Part shown: piece after piece, positions 36,223 to 45,363 of the stretch | Layout of the letters: each line of letters begins with the position of its first letter | Numbering within the stretch: position 1 is the first letter of the stretch | Assembly: GCF_003112535.1 (NCBI RefSeq) | Contig: NZ_BEWA01000029.1 | Span: 1 to 64,000, forward strand | DNA from: Streptomyces rishiriensis | GTDB taxonomy: Bacteria; Actinomycetota; Actinomycetes; Streptomycetales; Streptomycetaceae | Length of the DNA stretch: 64,000 nucleotides | Direction of reading: 5' to 3' | Translations under genes and position numbers: made by a program | The notes under the pieces: model-generated | Told to the model about the DNA's origin: nothing | Database searches by the model: none | What the model saw: the letters and a program-made list of their open reading frames with translations, nothing else

Positions 36223-36413
36223 ACACCTGCGGCGGACGCCCGGCGCGGGGGCCGGAAGGGCGGCCGGAAGGAGCCGGTCCGGGACCGGCGGAGGGCCGGG
36301 GCCGGCCGCGCGGCCCCCGTGCGGCCGGACGAGTGACGTGCGGCCGGTAACCTTGTACGGGGCACAGTCGCGCCCCGTACCTCCACCGCCTCGCACCAGG
36401 AAGGTGTCCCCCC

Positions 36414-37100
36414 GTGGAAAACGGCGCCGCCCAGCCCGTGATCGTCGCCATCGACGGTCCGTCCGGCACCGGCAAGTCCAGCACGTCCAAGGCCGTGGCC
36501 GGCCGGCTCGGGCTGAGCTACCTGGACACCGGCGCCCAGTACCGGGCGATCACCTGGTGGATGGTGAACAACGGGATCGACATCGAGGACCCCACCGCGA
36601 TCGCGGCCGTCGCGGGCAAGCCCGAGATCGTCTCCGGCACCGACCCGGCCCACCCGACGATCACGGTCGACGGCGTCGACGTGGCCGGTCCGATCCGCAC
36701 CCCGGAGGTCACCTCCAAGGTCAGCGCGGTGAGCGCCGTGCCCGATGTGCGGGCCCGGATCACCGAGCTGCAGCGCTCGCTGGCCGCCGCCGCGGAGCGG
36801 GGCATCGTCGTCGAGGGGCGGGACATCGGCACGACCGTGCTGCCCGACGCCGACCTGAAGATCTTCCTCACGGCCTCCCCCGAGGCCCGCGCCGCCCGCC
36901 GCAGCGGCGAGCTGAAGGGCGCGGACCTGCACAGCACCCGCGAGGCGCTGATCAAGCGGGACGCCGCCGACTCCTCCCGCAAGACCTCCCCGCTCGCCAA
37001 GGCGGACGACGCCGTCGAGGTGGACACCACCGCCCTGACGCTGACCCAGGTCATCGAGTGCGTCGTCACCCTCGTCGAGGAGAAGCGGGCCGCGCGGTGA
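36414..37100 (+). CDS. cmk: Cytidylate kinase
   Basis: 228 aa. P-loop VAIDGPSGTGKSSTSKAVA, YLDTGAQYRAITW for the NMP site, VEGRDIGTTVLPDADLKIFL and RRSGELKG are all present. It phosphorylates CMP and dCMP. GTG 36414 begins the conserved N-terminus. It overlaps the acyltransferase by 4 bp. The 191-bp gap after tyrA has only G+C-rich sequence. Confidence 0.95.
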   Translation: MENGAAQPVIVAIDGPSGTGKSSTSKAVAGRLGLSYLDTGAQYRAITWWMVNNGIDIEDPTAIAAVAGKPEIVSGTDPAHPTITVDGVDVAGPIRTPEVTSKVSAVSAVPDVRARITELQRSLAAAAERGIVVEGRDIGTTVLPDADLKIFLTASPEARAARRSGELKGADLHSTREALIKRDAADSSRKTSPLAKADDAVEVDTTALTLTQVIECVVTLVEEKRAAR

Positions 37101-37753
37101 CCTCGACGACGACCGTGCCCTCGGAGCGGGGCGCCGAGGTCGGGCGGCGCATCGGCGTCGGCCTGATGTACGGGCTGTTCAAGCCGCGCGTGCTGGGCGC
37201 CTGGAAGGTGCCGGCGAGCGGCCCGCTGATCTTCGCGATCAACCACTCGCACAACATCGACGGCCCGATGGTGATGGGCGTGGCGCCCCGGGCGACGCAC
37301 TTCCTGATCAAGAAGGAAGCGTTCATCGGCCCGCTGGACCCCTTCCTGACCGGCATCGGCCAGCTCAAGGTCGACCGCGACACCACCGACCGCGCGGCCA
37401 TCACCCGCGCGCTGGGCGTGCTGGACAACGGCGGGGTCCTCGGGATCTTCCCGGAGGGCACCAGGGGCGAGGGCGACTTCGCCGCCCTGCGCGCAGGGCT
37501 CGCCTACTTCGCCGTGCGCGGCGGGGCGCCGATCGTGCCCGTCGCCGTGCTGGGAAGCACGGAGCGCCGCGGACGGTTGATAAAGGCGCTGCCTCCGCTG
37601 CGCTCCCGCGTCGACGTCGTCTTCGGAGACGCGTTCGAGGCGGGCGACGGCAGCGGGCGGCGCACCCGCAAGGCGCTGGACGAGGCCACCGAACGCATCC
37701 AGAAGCAGCTCGCCGCGCACCTGGAAAACGCCAGGCGCCTGACGGGCCGCTGA
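37097..37753 (+). CDS. 1-acyl-sn-glycerol-3-phosphate acyltransferase (PlsC family)
   Basis: 218 aa. It contains the acyltransferase motif NHSHNID (HX4D type), GQLKVDRDTTDR, the glycerol-phosphate-binding FPEGTRGEG, and APIVPVAVLGS. Predicted to acylate lysophosphatidate in phospholipid synthesis at the membrane. GTG 37097 overlaps the cmk stop (GTGA). The cmk-plsC-der order is conserved in actinobacteria. Confidence 0.91.
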   Translation: MTSTTTVPSERGAEVGRRIGVGLMYGLFKPRVLGAWKVPASGPLIFAINHSHNIDGPMVMGVAPRATHFLIKKEAFIGPLDPFLTGIGQLKVDRDTTDRAAITRALGVLDNGGVLGIFPEGTRGEGDFAALRAGLAYFAVRGGAPIVPVAVLGSTERRGRLIKALPPLRSRVDVVFGDAFEAGDGSGRRTRKALDEATERIQKQLAAHLENARRLTGR

Positions 37754-37840
37754 GCGACACTGAATACCGAGTAGTGGATCAACCCGGACAGAACGGGTGG
37801 TCCACCGATCACCCCGAATGAACGACGAGGTACGGACTTC

Positions 37841-39322
37841 ATGAACGACCACATCCAGCCCGACGGCTCGGACTCCTTCGAGCACGACCACGGGGCGCTC
37901 GGCGACGCCGAGTACGCGGAGTTCATGGAGCTCGCCGCGGTCGAGGGCTTCGACGTCGAGGACGTCGAGGGCGCCATCGAGGAGGCCGGTCACGGGCCGC
38001 TGCCCGTGCTCGCCGTCGTCGGCCGCCCCAATGTCGGCAAGTCGACCCTGGTGAACCGGATCATCGGCCGCCGCGAGGCCGTCGTCGAGGACAAGCCGGG
38101 CGTGACCCGCGACCGTGTGACCTACGAGGCCGAATGGTCGGGCCGCCGCTTCAAGCTCGTCGACACCGGCGGCTGGGAGCAGGACGTCCTCGGCATCGAC
38201 GCCTCCGTGGCCGCGCAGGCCGAGTACGCGATCGAGGCCGCCGACGCCGTCGTCTTCGTCGTCGACGCCAAGGTCGGCGCGACCGACACCGACGAGGCGG
38301 TCGTCCGGCTGCTGCGCAAGGCGGGCAAGCCCGTCGTGCTGGCCGCCAACAAGGTCGACGGCCCGAGCGCGGAGGCCGACGCGGCCTACCTGTGGTCCCT
38401 CGGCCTCGGCGAGCCGCACCCGATCTCCGCACTGCACGGCAGGGGCACCGGCGACATGCTGGACGCCGTCCTGGAGGCCCTCCCGGAGGCCCCCGCGCAG
38501 ACCTTCGGCACCGCGGTGGGAGGCCCGCGCCGCATCGCGCTCATCGGCCGTCCGAACGTCGGCAAGTCCTCCCTGCTGAACAAGGTGGCGAACGAGGACC
38601 GCGTCGTCGTCAACGAGATCGCGGGCACCACCCGCGACCCCGTCGACGAGCTGATCGAACTCGGCGGCGTCACCTGGAAGTTCGTCGACACGGCGGGCAT
38701 CCGCAAGCGCGTCCACCTCCAGCAGGGCGCCGACTACTACGCCTCACTGCGCACCGCGGCGGCCGTGGAGAAGGCCGAGGTGGCGGTCATCCTGATCGAC
38801 GCCTCCGAGTCGATCTCGGTACAGGACCAGCGCATCGTGACGATGGCCGTGGACGCCGGACGCGCGCTGGTCATCGCCTACAACAAGTGGGACACCCTCG
38901 ACGAGGAGCGCCGCTACTACCTGGAGCGGGAGATCGAGACCGAGTTCGCCCAGGTGGCGTGGGCCCCTCGGGTGAACGTCTCGGCGCGCACCGGACGGCA
39001 CATGGAGAAGCTGGTCCCGGCGATCGAGGCCGCCCTGGCAGGCTGGGAGACCCGCGTTCCGACGGGCCGTCTGAACGCCTTCCTCGGCGAGCTGGTCGCG
39101 GCCCACCCGCACCCGGTCCGGGGCGGCAAGCAGCCGCGCATCCTCTTCGGCACCCAGGCCGGCACCAAGCCCCCGCGGTTCGTGTTCTTCGCGTCCGGGT
39201 TCATCGAGGCGGGCTACCGGCGCTTCATCGAGCGCCGGCTGCGCGAGGAGTTCGGCTTCGAGGGCACGCCGATCCACATCTCGGTCCGGGTGCGCGAGAA
39301 GCGCGGCAGCAAGAAGAAGTGA
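37841..39322 (+). CDS. der: Ribosome biogenesis GTPase Der
   Basis: 493 aa. Two tandem GTPase domains: P-loops VVGRPNVGKSTLVNRI and LIGRPNVGKSSLLNKV, with G3 DTGGW and DTAGI and G4 ANKVD and YNKWD. A C-terminal KH-like domain follows. An acidic N-terminal extension of about 55 residues is typical of actinobacterial Der. Essential for 50S assembly. A perfect terminator lies 5 bp after the stop. Confidence 0.97.
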   Translation: MNDHIQPDGSDSFEHDHGALGDAEYAEFMELAAVEGFDVEDVEGAIEEAGHGPLPVLAVVGRPNVGKSTLVNRIIGRREAVVEDKPGVTRDRVTYEAEWSGRRFKLVDTGGWEQDVLGIDASVAAQAEYAIEAADAVVFVVDAKVGATDTDEAVVRLLRKAGKPVVLAANKVDGPSAEADAAYLWSLGLGEPHPISALHGRGTGDMLDAVLEALPEAPAQTFGTAVGGPRRIALIGRPNVGKSSLLNKVANEDRVVVNEIAGTTRDPVDELIELGGVTWKFVDTAGIRKRVHLQQGADYYASLRTAAAVEKAEVAVILIDASESISVQDQRIVTMAVDAGRALVIAYNKWDTLDEERRYYLEREIETEFAQVAWAPRVNVSARTGRHMEKLVPAIEAALAGWETRVPTGRLNAFLGELVAAHPHPVRGGKQPRILFGTQAGTKPPRFVFFASGFIEAGYRRFIERRLREEFGFEGTPIHISVRVREKRGSKKK

Positions 39323-39327
39323 CGACA

Positions 39328-39370
39328 CGGCTGGAGGGCGGCGCCCGTCGCGGGCGCCGCCCTCCAGCCG
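39328..39370 (+). terminator. Intrinsic terminator after der
   Basis: A perfect 20-bp stem (39328-39347 with 39351-39370) with a TCG loop, immediately after der. No clear U-run follows. It may serve both der and the convergent gene at 39468-39875. The next 95 bp hold imperfect copies of TCCGTCTGCGCATTCG. Confidence 0.93.
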
Positions 39371-39467
39371 TCTGCGTATCCGTTCAGGCATCCGTCGGCG
39401 TACCCGTCCGGGTGTCCGGACGGATGTCCGTCTGCGCATTCGTCTGCGCATTCGCCTGCGGATGCGC

Positions 39468-39875
39468 TCAGAAGGTCCTGCGGGGGGCCGGCGGCAGCGC
39501 CGCCGGGACGTGGTGCATCGTGGGCGCGGGCTGCTGCTGACCGATCTGCCCCACCCGCTGCCACTGGGACTGCTGCCCGATCCCGTGCCGCGCGCTCTGC
39601 GCCCCCGCGCTGTAGGCGCTGTACGAGCTGCTGAACGTCCCCGGGCGCGGCGCCGCGTACGAGCCCGTGTGGTAGGGGAGGTTCCCGAAGGCGGTGAAGC
39701 CCAGTTCGTCCTCGCCGCTGCGGTCGCCCGGCAGCGAACGGAACGTCTTGACGTACTCCGCGTAGAGCGCGTCGTAGATCGGCGTGGCCGAAGGGCCGCC
39801 CTGGGAGTCCCGAGCCGGTCGCGCGGACGGGATCGACTGGTAGGACGGGCGGCGGGGAACGTCGTAGGTGTGCAC
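39468..39875 (-). CDS. Streptomyces-type hypothetical protein
   Basis: 135 aa from GTG 39875. It contains PSATPIYDALYAEYVKTFRS, which looks conserved and helical, DELGFTAFGNLPY, then a Ser/Ala/Gln-rich stretch and a PAALPPAPRRTF C-terminus. Similar small proteins occur in Streptomyces genomes at this place next to der; their role is unknown to me. No good RBS decides the start, and the frame is open to 39914. Confidence 0.68.
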   Translation of the reverse strand: MHTYDVPRRPSYQSIPSARPARDSQGGPSATPIYDALYAEYVKTFRSLPGDRSGEDELGFTAFGNLPYHTGSYAAPRPGTFSSSYSAYSAGAQSARHGIGQQSQWQRVGQIGQQQPAPTMHHVPAALPPAPRRTF

Positions 39876-40002
39876 GTATGTCCAAACGACGCGGCACGGG
39901 AAGGGATGCGGCACAGCGGGCGTCCGGGGCGGACGCCGGGCCGTGGGCCGTGGACGGCTGCGCCGCGCCGCACGACCCCCGGCTGCCGCCCCCGAGACGG
40001 AC

Positions 40003-40785
40003 TCAGGTGCCCGCGAGGGGGAGTGCCGCGCCGACCAGGTGCCCGTTCCCGGCGGCCTTGTCCAGCGCGTCCCGCAGGAGGTCCTCCCGGGGCTGGCGTC
40101 CGATGGAGCCGACCGGCGCCGCGAACATCAGCACCTGCTGGTGCTTGTTGGCCGCGGCCCGCCACCCCTCCGTCACCTGCAGCGGCTGGTGCGCCTGCCA
40201 CCAGGCGACCGGCTGGCCGCCGGTGGACGACGGCTGCAGCACGGCGTGCAGCTGCCCCATCGCCAGCAGCACGGACCAGCCGTGCTGCACCGGCGGCACC
40301 TCGGTCAGTTCGCTCAGCGGCATGAAGCCCTGCTCGATGAGGAGCGGCAGGAAGTCGTCGCCGGCGGCGGTCGTGCCGGGCCGCACGATCGGCGCGGTCG
40401 GCTCGACGACCAGGGCGGGGTGCAGCTCCCCGGCGATCAGGACGAGCCCGCTCGTCACGCCGAGCACCGCCTGCTCGGGCACGACCTTGCCGGGGTCCAG
40501 GTCGACGGTGTCGCCGCTGATGGAGCGCACCGCGCCCTGCAGCTGCTCCTCGGTCACCTGGACGACCTGGGAGGGCAGGCAGGTGGCGTGGGCGAAGGCG
40601 AGGACGGCGGTCTCGTCCCCGATGAACAGGACGGTGCTGGTGTGCTCGTTCTCGGAGTCGCCCGGGGTGCGGCAGGACGTGCAGTCGTAACTGCCCGGGG
40701 CGTTGTCTCCGGCGAGCAGCCGGTCGGCTTCTTCGTCGCCGATCTCGGCGCGTACCTCGTCGCTGACGTCGAGCATGCGCGGCAC
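40003..40785 (-). CDS. Hypothetical cytoplasmic protein with N-terminal CxxC
   Basis: 260 aa. YDCTSCRTPGDSENEHTSTV near the N-terminus contains a CxxC that could bind a metal or act in redox. The rest reads as two similar alpha/beta halves (VLFIGDETAVLAFAHATCLP; VLIAGELHPALVVEP). I do not recognise the family. GTG 40785 has a GAGGGAG RBS. It lies between the small gene at 39468 and the Rpf-type gene, divergent from the latter. Confidence 0.75.
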   Translation of the reverse strand: MPRMLDVSDEVRAEIGDEEADRLLAGDNAPGSYDCTSCRTPGDSENEHTSTVLFIGDETAVLAFAHATCLPSQVVQVTEEQLQGAVRSISGDTVDLDPGKVVPEQAVLGVTSGLVLIAGELHPALVVEPTAPIVRPGTTAAGDDFLPLLIEQGFMPLSELTEVPPVQHGWSVLLAMGQLHAVLQPSSTGGQPVAWWQAHQPLQVTEGWRAAANKHQQVLMFAAPVGSIGRQPREDLLRDALDKAAGNGHLVGAALPLAGT

Positions 40786-41127
40786 GGGGGGCTCCCTCGG
40801 ATGCGGTGCGTGGGCGAGGCCGGGTGACTCCGGCTCGTGGTCCGGGTGGGCCCCGGCTCATGAAGATGACAACGGGCGATCTGTGGCGGGAGTCACGCTG
40901 CAGAGCGAACGGAATCGAACCATTCCGCGTGGATGGTCACCCTGTGTGTGGAATGGGTCACTCCATGTCAAGTAACGGAGAGGTCACGACAGTTGGGTCG
41001 GTGACCTGACTCACAGGACGGGCGGGGTCGTGGTCGACAAATCCTGAAAAGTGCGAGCGAACTGGGTGGCCGGAATTCGCCGCTACCTACGGTAACTGGC
41101 AACTGGCCTGCGGCAACGGCGATTTGG

Positions 41128-41157
41128 TTGATAACGGGGCGTCAGGTTCCCTAGATT
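41128..41157 (+). promoter_or_regulatory. Predicted promoter of the Rpf-type gene
   Basis: TTGATA (41128-41133) and TAGATT (41152-41157) are 18 bp apart, a good HrdB-type pair (-10 pattern TAGRRT). It predicts a start near 41164 and thus an untranslated leader of about 160 nt. The preceding 340 bp (40786-41127) show no gene. Confidence 0.65.
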
Positions 41158-41163
41158 GCTCCG

Positions 41164-41324
41164 CCGTGTGCAACGAGCACCGCTCGGGAACGTCCGCCGG
41201 CCGCGCAGAGCCAGACAGCGCGCAGCACCACCGCCGGCGGACGGGGCGGAGCGCGCCGACCGCGTCCCTGCGCGGCGGCCGCGCTCCGGTCAGGGGGAGC
41301 CCGGGTATGTAGAGAGGGATCTAC
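41164..41324 (+). promoter_or_regulatory. Structured 5' leader of the Rpf-type gene, possible riboswitch
   Basis: The leader is G+C-rich with several possible stems (for example GCCGCCGG-type pairs around 41200-41245 and GCGGCCGCGCTCC near 41275) and contains GGGGGAGCCCGGG at 41292-41304. Rpf genes of Streptomyces are known to be under ydaO-type c-di-AMP riboswitches, and the position fits. I cannot confirm the conserved ydaO core by eye, so the identity is tentative. Confidence 0.35.
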
Positions 41325-42074
41325 ATGTCCGAATGTGCCGATCACCGCACCCGCAAGTCGTCGCACAAGACGGCGGTCCTCGCCGGGGCGGTTCTTCTCG
41401 CCCCGCTCGGGCTGCTCTCCGCCACCAGCGACGCGGTGGCGGCCGACAGCGGGGTGTGGGACCGCATCGCCCAGTGCGAGAGCGGCGGCAACTGGCACAT
41501 CAACACCGGCAACGGTTACTACGGCGGGCTGCAGTTCTCCGCCGGTACCTGGCGCGCGTACGGCGGAGCCGCCTACGCGTCGACCGCCGACAAGGCCAGT
41601 AAGGCACAGCAGATCTCCGTGGCCGCCAAGGTGCAGAACTCCCAGGGGTGGGGCGCGTGGCCGACCTGCTCGGAGCGCGCGGGAGCGGCCGGCAGCGCAC
41701 CGGGGGCCGACCGGTCCTCCTCCGCCGGGTCCGGCTCGGCCGGGTCGGGCTCCTCGAAGGCGGGCTCCTCGAAGTGGGGCTCCGCCTCCTCGGACGGCTC
41801 GAAGTACGCGCAGTCCACGCACTCCACCAGGTCCGGATCCGCGACCTCCGGCTCCGAGTCGTCGAGGACGCACTCCGCCGCGGCGCCGGAGCGCTCGACG
41901 GGCCAGACCTCGCGCGGCACGTCCCGCGGTGACTACACCGTCCGTCAGGGCGACACGCTGAGCACCATCGCGGCCCGCAACGGGATGACCTGGCAGCGGG
42001 TCTACGCCGACAACCAGGCCGTCATCGGCGGCGATCCCGACCTGATCGTCCCCGGGCAGCGCCTCATGCTCTGA
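41325..42074 (+). CDS. Resuscitation-promoting-factor-like transglycosylase with LysM
   Basis: 249 aa secreted protein. Residues 1-40 are a signal peptide (SSHKTAVLAGAVLLAPLGLL, AVAADS). The Rpf lysozyme-like domain (about 41-118) has VWDRIAQCESGGNWHINTG, with the catalytic Glu, and YYGGLQFSAGTWRAYGG. A Ser-rich linker (120-200) leads to a C-terminal LysM (YTVRQGDTLSTIAARNGMTW) that binds peptidoglycan. Rpf proteins cleave peptidoglycan during spore germination and outgrowth. ATG 41325 has GAGAGGGA upstream. A terminator follows. Confidence 0.94.
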   Translation: MSECADHRTRKSSHKTAVLAGAVLLAPLGLLSATSDAVAADSGVWDRIAQCESGGNWHINTGNGYYGGLQFSAGTWRAYGGAAYASTADKASKAQQISVAAKVQNSQGWGAWPTCSERAGAAGSAPGADRSSSAGSGSAGSGSSKAGSSKWGSASSDGSKYAQSTHSTRSGSATSGSESSRTHSAAAPERSTGQTSRGTSRGDYTVRQGDTLSTIAARNGMTWQRVYADNQAVIGGDPDLIVPGQRLML

Positions 42075-42090
42075 CCCGTCCCCGCTCCGT

Positions 42091-42138
42091 GACGCGGCGG
42101 CCCCGACCGGTGAGACGACCGGCCGGGGCCGCCGCGTC
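42091..42138 (+). terminator. Terminator after the Rpf-type gene
   Basis: GACGCGGCGGCCCCG (from 42091) pairs perfectly with its complement ending at 42138, extended by ACCGG/CCGG pairs around a short loop. The remaining gap to 42467 (about 330 bp) includes a relatively A+T-rich stretch with TTTTTTCG at 42244 but no recognisable gene or clear promoter. Confidence 0.8.
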
Positions 42139-42467
42139 CGTACGGAGGATGTGTGGAGGGGACGTGTATTTCCTATGCGCCGTCAGCTTCTGGGCGGTCG
42201 GGCGGAAAGAAAGGAAACAGTCTCCCGAAGTGGTTTCCCGACCTTTTTTCGACGGGTTATCGGCGGCACTCGGACGGGCGTCGCGAATTGCGTTCGAATA
42301 TGCGGGGAAGGCCTCCGAAACCGCTCGTACGTGTGACGGTCCGCTGTGCACGGATGGCCGTACGGCGGTTGAAACACGTATCGGGATCCTGTGACAGAAG
42401 TGTGACCGGAGGTTCCGCATCTCCGGTTCGGTGTTCCCCGGGAGGCGTCGGGGCCTAGCGTGGAGCC

Positions 42468-42683
42468 ATGGCAGCGAATACCACTCCGCCGGCGGAGCCC
42501 CAGGACAGTCCGGACGGCTACGTCGGCCTGGAGGCAGAACAGGCCGAGCGACTCGCGCGCGAACGGGGGTGGTCCACGGTGAGGTCGCTGGCGCCCGGGA
42601 CGATCGTCACCATGGAGTACCGCTTCGGGCGGCTGAACCTGGAGGTGCGGGACGGCAGGGTGGCCCGCGCCTGGAAGGGCTGA
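42468..42683 (+). CDS. I78-family-like proteinase inhibitor
   Basis: 71 aa. The sequence GYVGLEAEQAERLARERGW, TVRSLAPGTIVTMEY and GRLNLEVRDGRVARAWKG fits the small I78 peptidase-inhibitor family (a potato-inhibitor-like beta fold). No signal peptide is seen, so its target would be cytoplasmic or it leaves by an unknown route. ATG 42468 has GTGGAG just upstream. It stands alone. Confidence 0.82.
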   Translation: MAANTTPPAEPQDSPDGYVGLEAEQAERLARERGWSTVRSLAPGTIVTMEYRFGRLNLEVRDGRVARAWKG

Positions 42684-42823
42684 GACGGCCGCGGCGGCGC
42701 GCCGGCCGAGGGGCAGGAGCACGGCGAAGGCCCCGGGTCTCTGAAAGGGGAGCCGGGGCCTTCGGTGCGGGACCGGGGGGTGCGTACCGGGGTCCCGCCG
42801 TCGTGCGGAGGCGTTCGGTGAGG

Positions 42824-43882
42824 TCAGCCGCCGGTGAGGGGGCGGGCCCCCGAGGCCGCGGCGCCGCGCGGGAGGCGGTCGGAGTGCGGCGGCCGGCGGC
42901 TGCCGACCGGGGTGACGGGGGTGCGCTCGGAGCGGGTCGTGTGCGGGCCCGGGGCCAGATAGGCGGGCGCGCGGGGCGCACGGGCCGGGGAGGCGGGCTC
43001 GTGCGCCGCGACAGCCTCGTCCTGGCCCGCGTGCAGCTGTGCGAGCGGCACGGGCATCGCGACGGGGACGGACGGCGACGGGGCCGGGGCCGGGGCCGGG
43101 GAGGGAGCGGCGACCGTGCGGCTGCGGCGCTCGCGCAGACGGTCGCGCAGCGCGAAGATCGAGACCTCGGCGCGGGCGATCAGCGGCTCGCACCAGGGCA
43201 GCGCCAGCAGGATCAGCAGTCCGGCGGCCCAGCCGAGCACCACGTCGCTCAGCCAGTGCGTACCGAGGTAGACGGTGGTGAGGCCGACGCCGAGGGAGAC
43301 GACCGCGGACACGGCGGACAGCCAGCGGCGAGCCCTCGGCGTGGAGGCCAGATACGCCAGGATTCCCCAGGTCACGACCGCGTTGGCGGTGTGGCCGCTG
43401 GGGAATATATCGCCGCCCAGGCCCATCTCGTTCGAGCCGATGGTGATCGCGTAGTGCGGTCCCAGCCGGCCCATGCCGAGCTTCGCGGCGCCCACGGTGA
43501 TGTTCAGCAGCAGCAGCGAGGCGCCCAGGGTGAGCAGCGGGCGCAGGGTGTGCTGGCGCCAGGATCTCCAGCCGAGCCAGGCGGCGACCATCACGGCGGT
43601 CGGGCCGCGCTGGCCGAGGACCACGTAGTAGTCGAGGAAGGCGTGGATCTGCGGCCACTGCTGGTACGGCCGGAAGAACATGACCTGCCAGTCGAGGCGG
43701 ACCAGCCACGAGGTGATCACCACGAGCCATACGATCGCCAGATAGAAGGCCAGGGTCGCCAGCAACAGGGCGACCCGGTGCCTGCTCATCTTCGGCACAT
43801 CGATGTGGGCCGGTCGTTCCGGCTCACGGTCGAGCCTGGCGAACACCCGGTCCAGACGGGTGAGGTTTTGGTCGGTACGCAC
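42824..43882 (-). CDS. PAP2-family membrane phosphatase
   Basis: 352 aa. Six hydrophobic spans and the acid phosphatase motifs: KLGMGRLGPH (C1), DIFPSGHTANAVV (C2) and VYLGTHWLSDVVLG (C3), with the His and Asp present. The C-terminal 110 residues are a Pro/Ala/Ser-rich cytoplasmic tail. Likely dephosphorylates lipid phosphates such as phosphatidic acid or undecaprenyl pyrophosphate. Start ATG is not available; the GTG/ATG at 43882 is used to include the conserved first helix. Confidence 0.88.
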   Translation of the reverse strand: MRTDQNLTRLDRVFARLDREPERPAHIDVPKMSRHRVALLLATLAFYLAIVWLVVITSWLVRLDWQVMFFRPYQQWPQIHAFLDYYVVLGQRGPTAVMVAAWLGWRSWRQHTLRPLLTLGASLLLLNITVGAAKLGMGRLGPHYAITIGSNEMGLGGDIFPSGHTANAVVTWGILAYLASTPRARRWLSAVSAVVSLGVGLTTVYLGTHWLSDVVLGWAAGLLILLALPWCEPLIARAEVSIFALRDRLRERRSRTVAAPSPAPAPAPSPSVPVAMPVPLAQLHAGQDEAVAAHEPASPARAPRAPAYLAPGPHTTRSERTPVTPVGSRRPPHSDRLPRGAAASGARPLTGG

Positions 43883-44088
43883 CTAAACGACGTTACAGCG
43901 AGTGAGCTGTGGACCCGGCCGAATCCGCTGGTTTGTGATGACGATGTGATGTGGGATTGCTCTCAGAACGCTGTTAATCCCCCTGGAATCTCTAATCGCC
44001 GAACGCTGCTGCCTTCAATTCCTTTGATCATTCCTAGGGATAGTTTTAGGGAAATGATGAAAGGTTTCACTGAAAAGCCGGACGCCGA

Positions 44089-45363
44089 TCAGGGGGGACC
44101 GGAGCCGTTCAGCCACCACGCCCCGTACACGGCCGAAGCAGTCGCCGCGCACCCCACGACCAGCGCCGCCCGGCTCGTGCGCAGCCGGGACAGGGCCAGG
44201 GCGAGCGGCAGCAGCAGCGGGAAGGCCGGCAGCAGCAGCCGCGGCTTCGAGCCGAAGTAGCTCGACGCGCACAGGGCGAGCGCGAGGACCGCGCCGCCGT
44301 ACACCAGCAGCGGAAGCGGCTGGCCCTGCCGTACGCAGACCGCGTACAGCCACAGCAGGAGGGCGACGCCGACGATCAGCCCGACGCCGGCGAGGGCGGA
44401 GGGGAACGACGTGAACTTCCCGGCGACGAACCGGGCGAAGGCGTAGCCGCCGTCGAAGCCGTTGCGCCAGCCCGCCTGGACGTCGAGATAGCCGAGGGGG
44501 CCGCGGCCGGTGCGGTGCCCGACCCACAGGACGTACGCGGCGGCGCCGAGGGGTGCGAGGAGCATGGCGAGGGCGCGCGGGGCGTAGCGGGGCTTCACGG
44601 CGGTCCGCTCGCGCCCCGCGAGGGCTTCGGCCGGCGGGCCGGGGGCGTGGACGGGGGAGTGCGCGCCGGAGGCGGGCGCTGTGCTGCGGGTTCGCGCGAT
44701 CGAGATCCCCGGGGCGGCCGCACGGTCACGGAGGAGGGACGCCACGCCGGCCGCCCACACCGCCGCGACCACCGCGAGCCCCACCGGCCGGGTCAGACCG
44801 GACAACGACGCCAGGGCCCCCGCGGTCACCCACCGGCCCGTGAGCACCGCGTAGAGCGACCAGGCGGCCAGCGCGGTGAACAGCGACTCGCTGTACGCCA
44901 TCGACTGCACGATCCCGACGGGCAGGACGGCCCACACCAGCACCGCGCACACCCCGGCCCGCCGCCCGTACACGTGGTCGGCGACCGCGAAGATCCCCCA
45001 GGCCGCCGCGAGCGAGGCGAGCAGGGACACGACGAAACCGGCGTCCGCGTACGACAGCGGGGTCGCCGCGTGCAGCAGTCTTTCCAGCCAGGGCAGCAGC
45101 GGGAAGAAGGCCAGATTGGAGTGCACGTCGCCGTTCGGCAGCCGGACCTCGTAGCCGTATCCCAGCTCGGCGACCCTGGTGTACCAGAGGGCGTCCCAGC
45201 GGGCGGTGAGCAGCGTGTGCGCGCTCTTGTCGCCGGCGGCGCTCCACAGGGCCAGGCCGAGCAGGCCCAGGGCGCGCACGGCCGCGTACCCCAGGAGGAC
45301 GGGGGCCGCCCGGCGCGGGGCCGCGGAGCCGGGGGGCCTCACACGGGTCTGGAGATCGGTCAC
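44089..45363 (-). CDS. PIG-V-like mannosyltransferase family membrane protein
   Basis: 424 aa, around ten hydrophobic spans. The extracytoplasmic loop RWDALWYTRVAELGYGYE resembles the GT-C catalytic loop with acidic residue, and NLAFFPLLPWLERLL plus SESLFTALAAWSLYAV match PIG-V-like (GPI mannosyltransferase 2) relatives. It would use a polyprenyl-linked sugar donor. GTG 45363 opens the family N-terminus; the open frame runs far upstream without a good start. The 205-bp gap to the PAP2 gene is comparatively A+T-rich. Confidence 0.85.
   Translation of the reverse strand: MTDLQTRVRPPGSAAPRRAAPVLLGYAAVRALGLLGLALWSAAGDKSAHTLLTARWDALWYTRVAELGYGYEVRLPNGDVHSNLAFFPLLPWLERLLHAATPLSYADAGFVVSLLASLAAAWGIFAVADHVYGRRAGVCAVLVWAVLPVGIVQSMAYSESLFTALAAWSLYAVLTGRWVTAGALASLSGLTRPVGLAVVAAVWAAGVASLLRDRAAAPGISIARTRSTAPASGAHSPVHAPGPPAEALAGRERTAVKPRYAPRALAMLLAPLGAAAYVLWVGHRTGRGPLGYLDVQAGWRNGFDGGYAFARFVAGKFTSFPSALAGVGLIVGVALLLWLYAVCVRQGQPLPLLVYGGAVLALALCASSYFGSKPRLLLPAFPLLLPLALALSRLRTSRAALVVGCAATASAVYGAWWLNGSGPP

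Noticed and set aside
40786..41127. tRNA gene in the gap before the Rpf-type gene
   Set aside because: GAATCGAACC at 40911 looks T-loop-like, but no cloverleaf with acceptor and anticodon stems could be built.
42089..42394. Small overlapping frames in the A+T-richer gap before the I78-like gene
   Set aside because: Three plus-strand frames compete, none with an RBS or recognisable sequence.
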